Shown here piece after piece: positions 10,327 through 19,210 of a stretch of DNA of 28,377 bases. The stretch lies in assembly GCF_000313135.1 (NCBI RefSeq), contig NW_004457364.1, positions 37,994 through 66,370 of the forward strand, written 5' to 3'. The DNA is from Acanthamoeba castellanii str. Neff (lineage: Eukaryota > Discosea > Longamoebia > Acanthamoebidae). Every line of letters begins with the position of its first letter. Positions within the stretch are counted from its first letter, which is position 1. Under the pieces are notes generated by a model, which worked only from the letters and a program-made list of their open reading frames with translations, had not been told where the DNA came from and did not search any database. A program made the translations under genes and the position numbers.

Positions 10327-12273
10327 CCATGTTGTGTGTGGTGCGGCACGCGCCAACAGACGTGCGACACAGGCATGGCATGAAGACCGCGGAAGGAAGA
10401 AGCGGGGGAGGGGGAGGGGCGTACCTTGCCGCGGTGCACCTCGAGGTCCACGGGACCCCAGACCAGCTGCTCTCGCACCACTCGCTCGTTGAGGTTGAGC
10501 CGGGTGATGGCTTGCCGGATGGCATCCATGGCATCGGCGTCGTCGTTCCTGATGGTCTGCAGAGGGGAGCGCAGACCAAAAAGGGGGCATGAGGACGAGG
10601 AGGAGGAGGATGCGGCGATCGCGATGCCCATGAGCAAGCCGCGGCAGGCTCCCTGGTGGTGGCTGGTGGTGGCTGGTGGTGGCTGGTGGTGGCTGGTGGT
10701 GGTGGCTGGTGGTGGTGGCTGGTGGTGGCTGGTGGTGGTGGCTGGTGGTGGTGGTGGTGGTGGCTGGTGGTGGTGGTCGGTGGTGGTGGTGGTCGTGGTG
10801 GTGGGGAAGGGGGAGGAGGGCGGCGCGCGCACTTTGCCCTGGTCGGCAGAGCCGTAGACGAGGGTGTTTTCCTCCTTGCTGATGGGCAGGATGGAGATCG
10901 CGGTAAGCCGGAACCCGCGGTAGTCCACCTTGACAGTATAAATAATAAATAAATAAACATGTGCGTGTTGTCAGTCTCAGGGGACAGCGACAGAAAGGGC
11001 GCGTGCGCAGTCAGAGGGTGGGGGTGGGGGTGGGGGTGAAAGGAGAAGGAGAGAAGGAGGGGGAGTCGAGCGAGTACGAGTGTCATGAGAGGGAGGCAGA
11101 GGTTGCTCGGGCGAACAGAAAGGAGAGAGATGGCGCTCTTGAGCTCGTGAGCCGCCACCTTGATGGCGTTGTGGTCCTCGGGCCGGTCATCACCGTACAT
11201 CCACTTGCCCGGGCCTGTGGGACGGCGGGTGGCGCGGCGATGAGATGAGATGAGAGGACGATTCATTTGCGCAATGGTGCGGGATGGTGGATAGATCGAT
11301 CGATCGGTGATGAGCAGGCGTGGAGCGGGAGAGGAGGCGCACGTTGCGGGCGAGGCGTATCGAGGGCGAACTTGAAGAGGATATTTTGTACGATGTACTT
11401 CAGTCCTCCTGCCACGCCGCCCAGCCGCTTGTCGGGCTTGATGGTCTTACGGTCGTGGGGCAGGTTCAACTCGGATACTGGTGGGTGGGTGGGTGGGCAA
11501 TGAAAAGGGGAATGTCAGCGATGGCGCCCGACAGCCGGAGAGGTTGCACGATGGCCGATCAGGGCACTCACACATGGCCACACAAACTTGGCCAATTCGT
11601 GGGCGGGGGATGCACCAACCAATGATCTGGGCATAGGTCTTGGCCGCGAGCTGGAAGTCGTTGGCGATATGGCTCAGCCGTGAAAACTTTTGGATGGAGT
11701 CCTCCATGCACAGGGCCTCCTGCACACGCGAGGTACCACCCCCGCCCGCACGTCCGCCCACTCTTGTGTTAGTACGTGGGGGGGGGGTTGCGTTTTATCT
11801 TGCTCTCTAGAGAGCAATAGTACGAGTAGTAGTAGTAGTAAGTTGTTATCACCGTATTGCGGCATAATATGCAGTGAGCAGTAAGTAGGCCACAACTCGA
11901 ATACGAATAAAAGTCACAGCAGGGCGAGGGGCACCTGGAAGTGGTGGTTCCAATAGAGCTCTCGCCCAACGTCGAGCTTGCGGGAGCGACTCGTCACAGC
12001 CGCTCCCAGCTGCTGTTGCCTTCGCGCGCCTCCAGAGGCACAGCCAGAGGAGGCCCCGGTTGCATCTTCCTCGTCCTTGGGCAACACAACTTCGTAGCTG
12101 CCGGCGTCTTCTTCTTCTTCTTGTGCCCCTACTCCTTGAGCTTTCTCACCTATGGAAAGCGTTTCCTCTCGGCCTCCGTCCGCGAGGCAGTTGTGATGAC
12201 ACTTTCCCTGGGCAATGGTCTCTCCAGATTCGACCACCTCGTATAGATTGGATCCCTCTTCTTCCTCCTCCAT
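2011..12273 (-). CDS. CLU-domain protein fused to a STRAD/STE20-like pseudokinase, about 1,940 residues, 28 exons
   Basis: Starts at ATG 12273-12271 (MEEEEEGSNLYEVV) and stops at TGA 2013-2011. Exons (high to low): 12273-11935, 11719-11620, 11477-11343, 11214-11078, 10928-10833, 10556-10425, 10156-9967, 9787-9711, 9613-9516, 9399-9184, 8999-8744, 8518-8324, 8174-8052, 7895-7757, 7582-7416, 7311-6529, 6425-6339, 6255-6034, 5859-5710, 5615-5263, 5138-4802, 4465-4388, 4238-4190, 4134-3975, 3762-3590, 3336-3174, 3062-2965, 2780-2011. The lengths sum to 5,823 nt (1,941 codons) and phases agree at every junction. Order: acidic N-terminus; CLU domain (about 114-378); helical region with HSWGINLRYFG (about 380-800); Q/E-rich linker; TPR-like helices (about 970-1130); poly-Asn/Ser/Thr linker; pseudokinase (about 1395-1666); acidic Ser/Glu stretch; a C-terminal 110-residue domain of unknown fold ending VVTVKKLR. 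Two introns need GC donors. Likely cytosolic scaffold or regulator (inference). Confidence 0.85.
3439..3505. repeat. (ATG/GAT)n intronic microsatellite
   Basis: About 22 copies of GAT in the intron 3337-3589 of the large minus-strand gene, next to GTGCC repeats at 3522-3545 and GAGA repeats near 3370-3396. The three-base period gives false poly-Met, poly-His and poly-Ile ORFs. Confidence 0.9.
4495..4753. repeat. 9-bp satellite (GTGTGTCGT), about 28 copies, intronic
   Basis: A near-perfect array of GTGTGTCGT occupies most of the 336-bp intron between the pseudokinase N-lobe exon (ends 4802) and the helix-C exon (starts 4465). It is the reverse complement of the ACGACACAC array at the window start. 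Copies are almost identical, which points to recent expansion or active homogenisation. All six frames are open through it, giving Cys/Val, Cys/Ser and His/Thr pseudo-peptides that are not real. Confidence 0.95.
5450..5548 (-). repeat. Coding trinucleotide repeats: poly-Thr, poly-Ser, poly-Asn
   Basis: Inside exon 20 of the large gene, in-frame GCT/GGT/GTT runs (plus strand) encode about 7 Asn, 15 Ser and 6 Thr. They sit in the linker between the TPR-like region and the pseudokinase. Homopolymer runs of this kind are common in amoebozoan proteins and usually mark disordered linkers. The length is probably polymorphic. Confidence 0.9.
10262..10326. repeat. (TG)n intronic microsatellite
   Basis: Two (TG)n blocks separated by a TTG interruption, in the intron 10157-10424 between the CLU exons that carry HRGK and DGRIYVLD. 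Shorter (TG)n/(AC)n tracts in other introns of this gene lie at about 7985-8009 and 8225-8262. Confidence 0.9.
10650..10803. repeat. (GGTGGTGGCT)n intronic minisatellite
   Basis: An imperfect GGT/GGCT array fills the intron 10557-10832 of the large minus-strand gene. Copy number of GGT between GCT interruptions varies from two to six. It lies between two well supported CLU exons and is not coding. Confidence 0.9.
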
Positions 12274-12416
12274 GGCGCAGTCTTCCGCGCAGCCCTCTTC
12301 TTGGATTAAAGAAATGGGAAGGGGAGGTCAAATCAAAACCAGGGGAAAAGAGGAAGTGAAAACCAGGGAAAAGAACCAAAAGCAAATAGAACTGGCGCCC
12401 TGGCAACCGTACGCGG
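12274..12416. promoter_or_regulatory. Divergent promoter between the CLU-pseudokinase gene and the PPEF gene
   Basis: Only 143 bp separate the two start codons, so both promoters and 5' UTRs must lie here or inside the genes. The stretch is purine-rich on the plus strand and holds two close copies of AAAACCAGGG(G)AAAAG at about 12335-12350 and 12359-12373, 24 bp apart. These may be factor-binding sites. No TATA box is obvious. Confidence 0.55.
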
Positions 12417-15400
12417 ATGCATCAGGTAGCGGGTAGTGAGCAGGTGCACCTCTCTCGGCGCGAGCGTGCGGCGATTGTGTTGCAAAAGCAGTTTCGCGTG
12501 GTCCAAGCTCGACGTGTGCTGAAAAGCAAAGCGCTGAACCTGGCTTGGGATCTAATCGAGTACTATGATGGTACGTCTCCCCAGGGGAGGGCTTGATTGG
12601 CTCGAAAAATGGGGCAGTCAACTGCTTGCAGGACCCTTTAGGCACCTACTCACCTTTGGGCCACACGCAACCAGAGAGGAGGAGCGCAAAAGAAGGCGAC
12701 CGAATCGACGCCCTGCGCCAGCTCCTGACTGTGGAGCTAGCGAAGCAGCAGCATGACTCTGGACACGTGGGTGACCGCCAGCAGGACACCCGACCAAGTG
12801 TGGTGCCACACGAGAGCACCCACCCCGAGGGAGCCTTCCTCGACGACACGGAACACCAGGGCCGCCATCATCGTCCTGCCAGTGATGCCGCCAAACAACG
12901 GCATCACCAGCACCATCACCACCGTGGGGTTCACTATGGGCATGCTGTCCCCCTTCTTCACTTTGGCTTCTGACTAGTTTTCTACGACGGTATTAACATC
13001 GACCTTGTGTGACAACAGGGATCAGCAGAAGGCGGAGCAGCCCGCTAGGACGAAGGAAAAGGAGGCCAAGAGACTGAACTACGTCGAACTGCCGCTTCCA
13101 GACCGCCTCACACTTCACACAGTCGAGACAATGCTGCAGCATTTCAAGGAGGTGCGCTTCAACTGAAACAGTTTCTCTCTCTCTCTCTCTTGGCCATGAC
13201 CGCTTCCCTCACAGCCCCCTATTACATAATGCACTTCCACCCGTTGTCACCTCTCCAGGGCAAGCTGCTCGGCCCCTCGTGTGCCCATGAGATTGTCAGG
13301 TACGGCACAGCAGGCAAGCTTGCCCGGATGACTTGCCGGCCTGGCAGCTCACTGGCAGCGCAGGCGGTTTCGTCACCTCATGGAGACAGAGTTCAAGGCG
13401 CCACTTGAAGACGTCACCATACCTCAGGCCGGATCCCTCACGGCACGTCCTCGGGCGGTGGGCGTCGCCGCGCACATTTTTGTCTCAAATGAGGGACCAT
13501 GTTTGTATCTTGTGCAGGTCGTGGGCGATGTGCATGGCCAGCTGGCGGATGTCCTCACCATTTTCCGGCTTAATGGTATTCCAGACCGATCCCTACCTAG
13601 TGGGACAACGCGCGAAGAAGCTGATGCGCTTCGGCATGCAGGCATGCCGTCGGAGAGCAGGCGGTACATTTTCAACGGCGATTTTGTGGATCGCGGCTCT
13701 CACGGTGTGGAAGTCGCGTTGTTGCTCTTTGCCCTCAAGCTCGTCGACAAGCACTCCCTTTATCTCAATCGGGGGAACCACGAATGCCGCAGGATGAACG
13801 AACGGTACTCCTTTGAGGTATAAAGATGTGCTGCGCGTGCGTGCGTGCGTGCGTCGTGTGAGGTGCTATGCTGTTACTGAGCCAGGACTGCTCGACCCTC
13901 TCTAAACTGACGTCACTTCAGGACGAGGTGCGACGCAAGTATGGCCCGAAATTGTACGAGGCCATGCAGTTGGCCTTCTGCCTATTGCCTTTGGCGACTG
14001 TTGTCGAGCACAGGATCTTCATTACGCACGGCGGGCTCTTTCGCGAACACGGAGTAACACTGGACCAGCTAAAGCAGTACGTGCTTAGGCGCCTCCTCTC
14101 CCACGTGAGAACCAATCATGATTTCTACAAACAGGCTAACTGTCACAACCCCCATTCTTTCTCGGGCAGGATCGATCACGTACAGCAGCCGCCCCGGCAC
14201 TCGCAGGACCTGCTTGAACAATGTTTTGAAGATATGCTCTGGAGCGACCCTCGCTCCATTCAAGGTTAACTCCCTCGATCCTCGCGTGCGGCTACAACGA
14301 CCTCACGCGTTTTTCCCTCCTTCCCCCCCCCTTCTTCATGGCAGGAACGGTGGAAAGCACGCGCGGAGCCGGCGTGCACTTTGGCGCGGATGTCACAAAG
14401 GACTTCTTGCGGAGGAACGGCCTCACGATGCTGATTCGCTCTCATGAAGTCAAGGACAAAGGTTTGCGGCCAACTTTCTGCCACATCTTTTCTCGTTCTC
14501 ACTCCTTCTCTCGGGGTTGCAGGTTACGAGGTGGCCCACGACTACTCACTAATTACAGTGTTCTCGGCCTCGCGCTATTGTGGCAAGAGGAACAACTTCG
14601 GAGCCTTTGTGGTGTTTGCCGACAAGAGTAGCCTTACCCCTCAGTTCCATCGCTTCATGGCCGACGACCTTGATCTCTTGACTGCCGGTACGCATTGGAG
14701 AAGAGGGGGGGTTTGATCTGCTCCTACTTATCATGTGTGTCGTGCGTCGTGTGTCGTGTGTCGTATGTGTTCCCTGTGTGGTCATGTAAGCGCAGTCTTT
14801 AATGTGCACGAGCTGAGGCACGAGACCCTGCAACAGCTATGGGAATGCGTGCACAAGAAGAGGGACAAACTGCGCAAGGGGTTCCAAGAATTGGCTATCG
14901 ACGAAGCGGGAGCGAAGCGTACACCAGTACGGCGGTCCAGCCAAACGATCGGGTCAAGCGATGACGAGTCGAGCGATGGTAGCGATGCGATGGAGACGCG
15001 CAAGCCAAGCAGAAATCAGCGACAGGGACGAGTAAGCAGGCTTGGGTGGAGCAAGGTGATGTGTCGCGTCATGGGAATCAGGTCTATGCCGTGGCTGCTG
15101 CTTCAGCCCTACATGGTGCACCTCGGCTCGGATGGCAAGATCGACTACCATCGCTTCTTGGCCCGCTACGAGATCAAGCTCAACAGCCAGTTCGTGGAAA
15201 CCTGGGACGAAATTCTCCTCGACGAGTTCTGTCGAAGAATCTACTGCAAGACCAAAGAGCTCGTCACCGTCTTCTCGTACTCTCCCCACCCTCCGCCAAA
15301 CACACAGCTTCTGCACGCTCATTACTGCACCGCGCGGCTTTCTTCTTCTCCCCGTGTCCAGGGAGTTGGACATGAATGACAACGGCCAGCTTGATCTGTC

Positions 15401-16666
15401 GGTACCCCCTCCTCACCTGGCAGTTTTATCCCCCCCTCCCCAATATGTCTCCCCTTTGCATGATCGCGTCTCTATGTGTGGTGTGCACATTGCAGGAGTT
15501 CGTTGTGGCCATGGAGCGTTGTGGGATGGGCCTAAGCGCAGCACAGACAACAGATTTGTTCCATGCCCTGGATACCAACAATACCGACTCCATCTCTTTC
15601 CAGGTGCGCGCTGCTCAACTTCACTCAACGCCCACTGAAAGAAGAAGTCTGACCACTGATATCCCCTCTTGGCGTTGTATTTTTTATATAGAACTTTGTC
15701 GATCGGTTCCATATTACCTACTCAAACCTGCAAAGAATGGATGAAGAGGCCGATGCATGGTGCGCCATCTCCAACTCTCCCCGCCGCCGCCACCACCACC
15801 ACCAACATTGCTCGTACTTGGAGGAGCTCACCCAGCCCTGTGTCAGGTACTGGGCGACACTGGGTGAGATTGGTGGTCTCCTCCTGCAGGACAACAACAG
15901 CCTGGCCACAATATTCACTGAGTTTGATCGAGATCGCAGCGGCCGTCTGTCGTACAAGGGTAACGCACAGCACCACCAGAGGCACGTCCTCTATAGCGAT
16001 AGTTAACTCTTCCAGTGCAGAATTTAGCTTGGCGCTGCGTAAGCTTGAGCTTCGGACAAGGCTGAAAAAGTCAGAGCGCTATGCACTAGCTCAATTTCTG
16101 GACTTTGACAAAGATGGAACAATTGACTATGAGGTACGTGGCTCCAAAACTAACACAGCATACCCAATTTTATTTCTTCTTATTTTTGTCTTGCAGGAGT
16201 TTGTGCGTGGCTTCAAGGTTGTCGACAAGACTGGCGACAAGGACTGGCAAAGAAGAATCCTACAGCGCATGGCATCTGCCCTCTTCCACAACCGCCAGTC
16301 CCTACAGTCAGCCTTCCGTCTACTGGATCAAAATAACTCAGGCACCTTGGAGGTATGCTGTGGCTCTCCTTTTCCATCTGCTTGGCCACCTTGAAGTCTC
16401 ACCATGTGTGAATAGGTTGATGAGTTGAAGGCTGGGCTCCATGCACTGCAGGTTGTAGACCAGCATGTTTCTGATCTTCAGCTATCTACTTTGTTTGCAG
16501 CCCTTGACACTAACCATGATGGTCATGTGGACTACAAGGGTGAGTGTCAAACCAACCTACTGACACTCAACACAGGTGGCTAACATGCTTCTTCTTTCCA
16601 GAATTCATGGAGGCTTTCCAGATGGTGGATACTGCACCACTAGATACACCATCAAGGGCAATGTGA
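12417..16666 (+). CDS. PPEF-type serine/threonine phosphatase with IQ motif and six EF-hand loops, 846 residues
   Basis: The ATG at 12417 follows an in-frame TAG (12387); TGA is at 16664-16666. Exons: 12417-12570, 12675-12766, 13026-13151, 13259-13299, 13364-13457, 13518-13575, 13642-13817, 13922-14076, 14170-14264, 14345-14461, 14523-14687, 14796-15276, 15362-15401, 15496-15603, 15692-15759, 15847-15959, 16021-16133, 16197-16352, 16416-16539, 16602-16666. An IQ-like helix (AAIVLQKQFRVVQARR) opens the protein. All PPP motifs are intact: VVGDVHG (about 170), NGDFVDRG (200), RGNHE (235), ITHGG (280), LWSDPR and IRSHE (365), with FSASRY after. EF loops: DMNDNGQLDLSE (588), DTNNTDSISFQN (624, position 12 not acidic), DRDRSGRLSYKE (684), DFDKDGTIDYEE (722), DQNNSGTLEVDE (776), DTNHDGHVDYKE (815). 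It should be a metal-dependent phosphatase controlled by Ca2+ through its EF-hands and by calmodulin through the IQ helix. The boundaries of exons 2-3 are the least certain. Confidence 0.92.
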
Positions 16667-16740
16667 CATGTCAATGGCCAACATTGTGGAAAGTCAGTTC
16701 CCTTTTTGTTAGACATCACTAAAAAGGGACTATCTGCTAT
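16667..16740. other. 3' flank of the PPEF gene
   Basis: Short AT-richer sequence after the stop codon. No AATAAA is present; no other feature is visible before the minisatellite begins. Confidence 0.5.
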
Positions 16741-17110
16741 TTAGCACTATTTTGGTACTATTTTGGCATTATTTTGGCAGCATTTAGGCAGCATTTTGGC
16801 ATCTGTTTGGGACCATTTTGGCAGCATTTTGGGGACCATTTTGGCATCTGTTGGGCAGCATTTTGGCAACTGTTTGGGACCATTTTGGCAGCATTTTGGC
16901 ATCTGTTTGGGACCATTTTGGCATCAATTTGAGACCATTTTGGGGACTGTTTTGTTACTCTTCTGGACCATTTTGGGATCTTTTTGGACTGTTTTTGGCA
17001 TCAATATGGCATCATTTTGGGACCATTTTGGGGACTGTTTTGGTACTTCTGGGAGCATTTGACACTATTTGGGACCATTTTGGATCAATTTGGCTGTTGT
17101 GGCATCAATT
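16741..17110. repeat. TTTTGG-core minisatellite (about 370 bp)
   Basis: A degenerate array built from blocks such as CATTTTGGCAGCATTTTGG, CATCTGTTTGGGAC and CATTTTGGGGAC, repeating with a variable 11-22 base spacing. It is G/T-biased on the plus strand and unlike the surrounding composition. Plus frames are open with Trp, Phe, Gly, Ile and Leu, but there is no start context, splice signal or known protein, so it is treated as non-coding. Confidence 0.8.
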
Positions 17111-17915
17111 TGGTGAGTATATTGCATTGTTGGAGTTGCAATTATTGGCGAATGAAGCCTACAGGAAGGCTTAATACCTGGTCAGAACAAGCACCAGGAC
17201 TTGCCAAGCCCTATGGAGGCCATGCTGCAGGGCCAAGAAGGAGATGGATGTGGTTCCATGGCGACCAGAAGCTCATTGCACTTGACACGCCCGCGATTAT
17301 CTTAGCCTCCTCACAATGGTGCGTTGCATGCAAAAGCAATAGGAACGTTGTGCGCTCTGGGAGAAGAGTCTTGTCCGCGGATGTTGTGAGCCTTCTAGCC
17401 CACATTCTCTTGTCTACATCAAGGCAAGCGAAGCAACAGTGCGCTCCGCAGCGTAGCACTGCTGGCGTGTGGGATTTCAACATGATGACGAGGTCCTAGA
17501 GGCCCAATTAGCCATCTTGGCCAGCATCATATCCCATCATGAAACCTGTTGGAGGGTCAGCGGCCCCCCAACCTACACCACCAAAAGTCGTCTGGGCACT
17601 GTTGGTCGAGTGGTCATTTCCCAAAAATGCCCCTGTTTTCTTGAGTCTTTCGCACCACCTCGAGGTCCACAGCTTTCAATGCAAGCGAGAAAGCTGGTGC
17701 GCAATGATCTGCGACGAACTGTTTGCCCCTTATTCATTGGGTCAACTTGTAGCACATGCGGTTTGAAAGCTCCACGGACGCTATGTTGTGTGTAATGATT
17801 CCACGCGTTTGATTGCAAAGCGAAGAGCGCAGTGTAGCCCCCTGAGCCGTACGCCATCTGGTAGGAGGTGGTCTAATTGGTCTGGAAACTGATCGGCAGG
17901 AAGCTATCTATCAAG

Positions 17916-18308
17916 GGGACGCAACGAAAACGAGTAACACTCGTTAAACGCGTTTAACTAGTTTAAAGCGTTTAATCAGTGTTGCCACAGGTGGTTTGTG
18001 GTCATTTTACTCGTTTTTTAGGCGTTTTTTTACTCCTTTAACTCGTTATTTACTCGTTTTACTCGTTATTTACACATTTTTTACTCGTTCCACGCGGGTT
18101 TTACTCGTTCCACGCGGTTTTTACTCGTTTCACACGTTCTCTACTCGTTTCACGCGTTCTCTACTCGTTTCACACATTCTCCACTCGTTTCACGAGTGGC
18201 CCACACGTTCGACGAGTGGGCAGGTCGTTAAACGAGTTTAATCAGTGTTTTACTAGTTAAACTAGTTAAACGCGTTTAACGAGTGTTACGCGTTTTCGAT
18301 GCATCCCC
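17916..18308. mobile_element. MITE-like element of about 393 bp with roughly 50-bp terminal inverted repeats
   Basis: The left end (GGGACGCAACGAAAACGAGT, continuing through ACTCGTTAAACGCGTTTAAC) is the reverse complement of the right end (18257-18308) with only about three mismatches over 50 bases. Both sides are flanked by CAAG (17912-17915 and 18309-18312), a candidate 4-bp target-site duplication, possibly 5 bp (CAAGG). The interior is built from ACTCGTTT repeats and has no ORF, so the element must be non-autonomous. A related uninterrupted target sequence, CTATCAAGGCAAGCGAA, lies at 18863-18880. Confidence 0.8.
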
Positions 18309-18380
18309 CAAGGCAAGCAAGAAAACAGCTGCGCTTGGTGGGGTCAATCCACGCGTTGAGTTGTGAAGCGAAAGGAGAGA

Positions 18381-18481
18381 GGGGATGCAACCGAAACGAG
18401 TAAAACTAATTGCACGCGTAACACGTGTAAAACTAGTAGCTCACGCAAAGAACTAGTTTTACTCGTTTTCGTTGCATCCCC
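18381..18481. mobile_element. Second, 101-bp inverted-repeat element of the same family
   Basis: It begins GGGGATGCAACCGAAACGAG and ends CTCGTTTTCGTTGCATCCCC. The two ends are near-perfect inverted repeats of about 28 bp and share the GATGCAAC...GAAAACGAGT end sequence with the larger element. The interior is only about 45 bp, so it looks like a deletion derivative. No clear target-site duplication is seen. Confidence 0.75.
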
Positions 18482-18685
18482 TCAGTCAAAGAACGAACAC
18501 ACATGAAATCCGTTGAATGGATGGCGGAAAACTCACCAGCCTTCAAAGCTCCCACGGTAGGAGTGGCACCATCGCTTTGTCAGGCGATGCGCCTCTGTGG
18601 GAACGCAGTGTGACAAGCCAGTGTGGATCTCACGCGTTTGGTCGTCCTTGTAAGTAGTAAAACGAGTAAGGAGATGGCTTGTTTT

Positions 18686-18761
18686 CGCGGACATCGCGAT
18701 CTCCCGCGGACATCGCGACCTCCCGCGGACATCGCGATTATCCGCGGACATCGCGGCCGGC
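18686..18761. repeat. Four copies of a 19-bp repeat, CGCGGACATCGCGATCTCC
   Basis: Copies start at 18686, 18705, 18724 and 18743. The CGCGGACATCGCG core is perfect in all four, and the six spacer bases vary. It sits just inside the third relative of the inverted-repeat family, 5' of its right end. The core is nearly dyad-symmetric (CGCG at both ends), which would suit a protein-binding site. Confidence 0.85.
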
Positions 18762-18765
18762 GACT

Positions 18766-18806
18766 CATCCCCTAAAACTAGTTTTACTCGGTTTCGTTGC
18801 ATCCCC
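18766..18806. mobile_element. Right end of a third inverted-repeat element (left end not found)
   Basis: CTAGTTTTACTCGGTTTCGTTGCATCCCC matches in type the right ends at 18481 and 18308 (the longest shared piece is GTTGCATCCCC). The only candidate for a left partner is TAGTAAAACGAGTAAGG near 18656, which lacks the outer GGGGATGCAAC. The element is therefore truncated or strongly diverged, and it encloses the 19-bp array. Confidence 0.6.
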
Positions 18807-19210
18807 TGGGTCCCACGCCATCTTGAAGCCCGTCGTCTATTTGGTCGGGCAATACAACGGCAGGCAGATAGCTATCAAGGCAAGCGAAATATCTTGTACG
18901 CTTGGCGTTGTGATGCAGTGCCAAGCTGAAACAGTGAACAAAATTGATTTCGTCCGTACGGCCCAATGAGCCATCCTAGAGGGCTGAGTCCTATCCCATC
19001 TTGAAGCCCATGCTCTGCCGCGCATTTTGAACGAAACGAGAGGTCAAGAGCTTACAGAGCAAGCGAGAAAGCGAGTGATTTGCTTATATGGTGACTGCAG
19101 TCGGTTCTGTTGCCGCCAAAAATGTCAAGTCAAAACTCCGCCCGCCAATTTTAGTGTTAATTTTTTCATTCCTGGCCCAGGGACGCTGTGTGCAACTAAG
19201 GTCCTCTGGA

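Larger units (their letters stand above)
9967..11719 (-). other. CLU (clustered mitochondria) domain of the large fusion protein
   Basis: Exons 2-7 of the large gene encode the CLU core, in the order seen in CLU/TIF31 proteins: YAQIIVSELNLP, GGVAGGLKYIVQNILFKFA, a YGDDRPEDHNAIKVAAHELK segment, VDYRGFRLTAISILPI followed by NTLVYGSADQGK, then VDLEVHRGK joined to DGRIYVLDMARIFPPD across an intron, and RPELVRR with SDAFSAF. The YRG, VYGS.D.GK, DGR.YVLD and FPP motifs are the recognisable ones. CLU proteins bind nuclear-encoded mitochondrial mRNAs and control mitochondrial distribution in other eukaryotes (family knowledge). Whether this divergent domain does so is not shown. Confidence 0.8.
17180..19210. 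repeat. Gene-free block of diverged repeat units with nested inverted-repeat elements
   Basis: No gene is supported here. Related segments recur: ATCAAGGCAAGCGAA at about 17418 and 18867; CCACGCGTTTGATTG near 17792 with relatives near 18345 and 18630; ACGCCATCT leading to CGGCAGG.AG...CTATCAAG at about 17848-17915 and 18816-18871; CCCAATTAGCCATC near 17500 and CCCAATGAGCCATC near 18960. With the inserted elements removed, spacings are about 150-190 bp, which suggests a decayed tandem array rather than unrelated intergenic DNA. Confidence 0.6.

Noticed and set aside
16763..17174. ORFs made of Trp-Asp-His-Phe-Gly type repeats
   Set aside because: They follow the TTTTGG minisatellite period, have no splice signals or homologous look, and sit in gene-free DNA.
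17996..18241. ORF inside the 393-bp inverted-repeat element as a transposase
   Set aside because: The 81-residue reading is a repeat of Leu/Val/Thr/Arg from the ACTCGTTT unit and has no transposase motif.
18530..18620. Possible tRNA-like stem near GGTAGGAGTGGCACC
   Set aside because: No cloverleaf with matching acceptor, anticodon and T arms could be drawn; the sequence fits the diverged repeat block.
18686..18761. CRISPR-like repeat-spacer array
   Set aside because: Only four 19-bp units with six-base spacers, in an intron-bearing eukaryotic genome; spacers are far too short and no cas genes are present.
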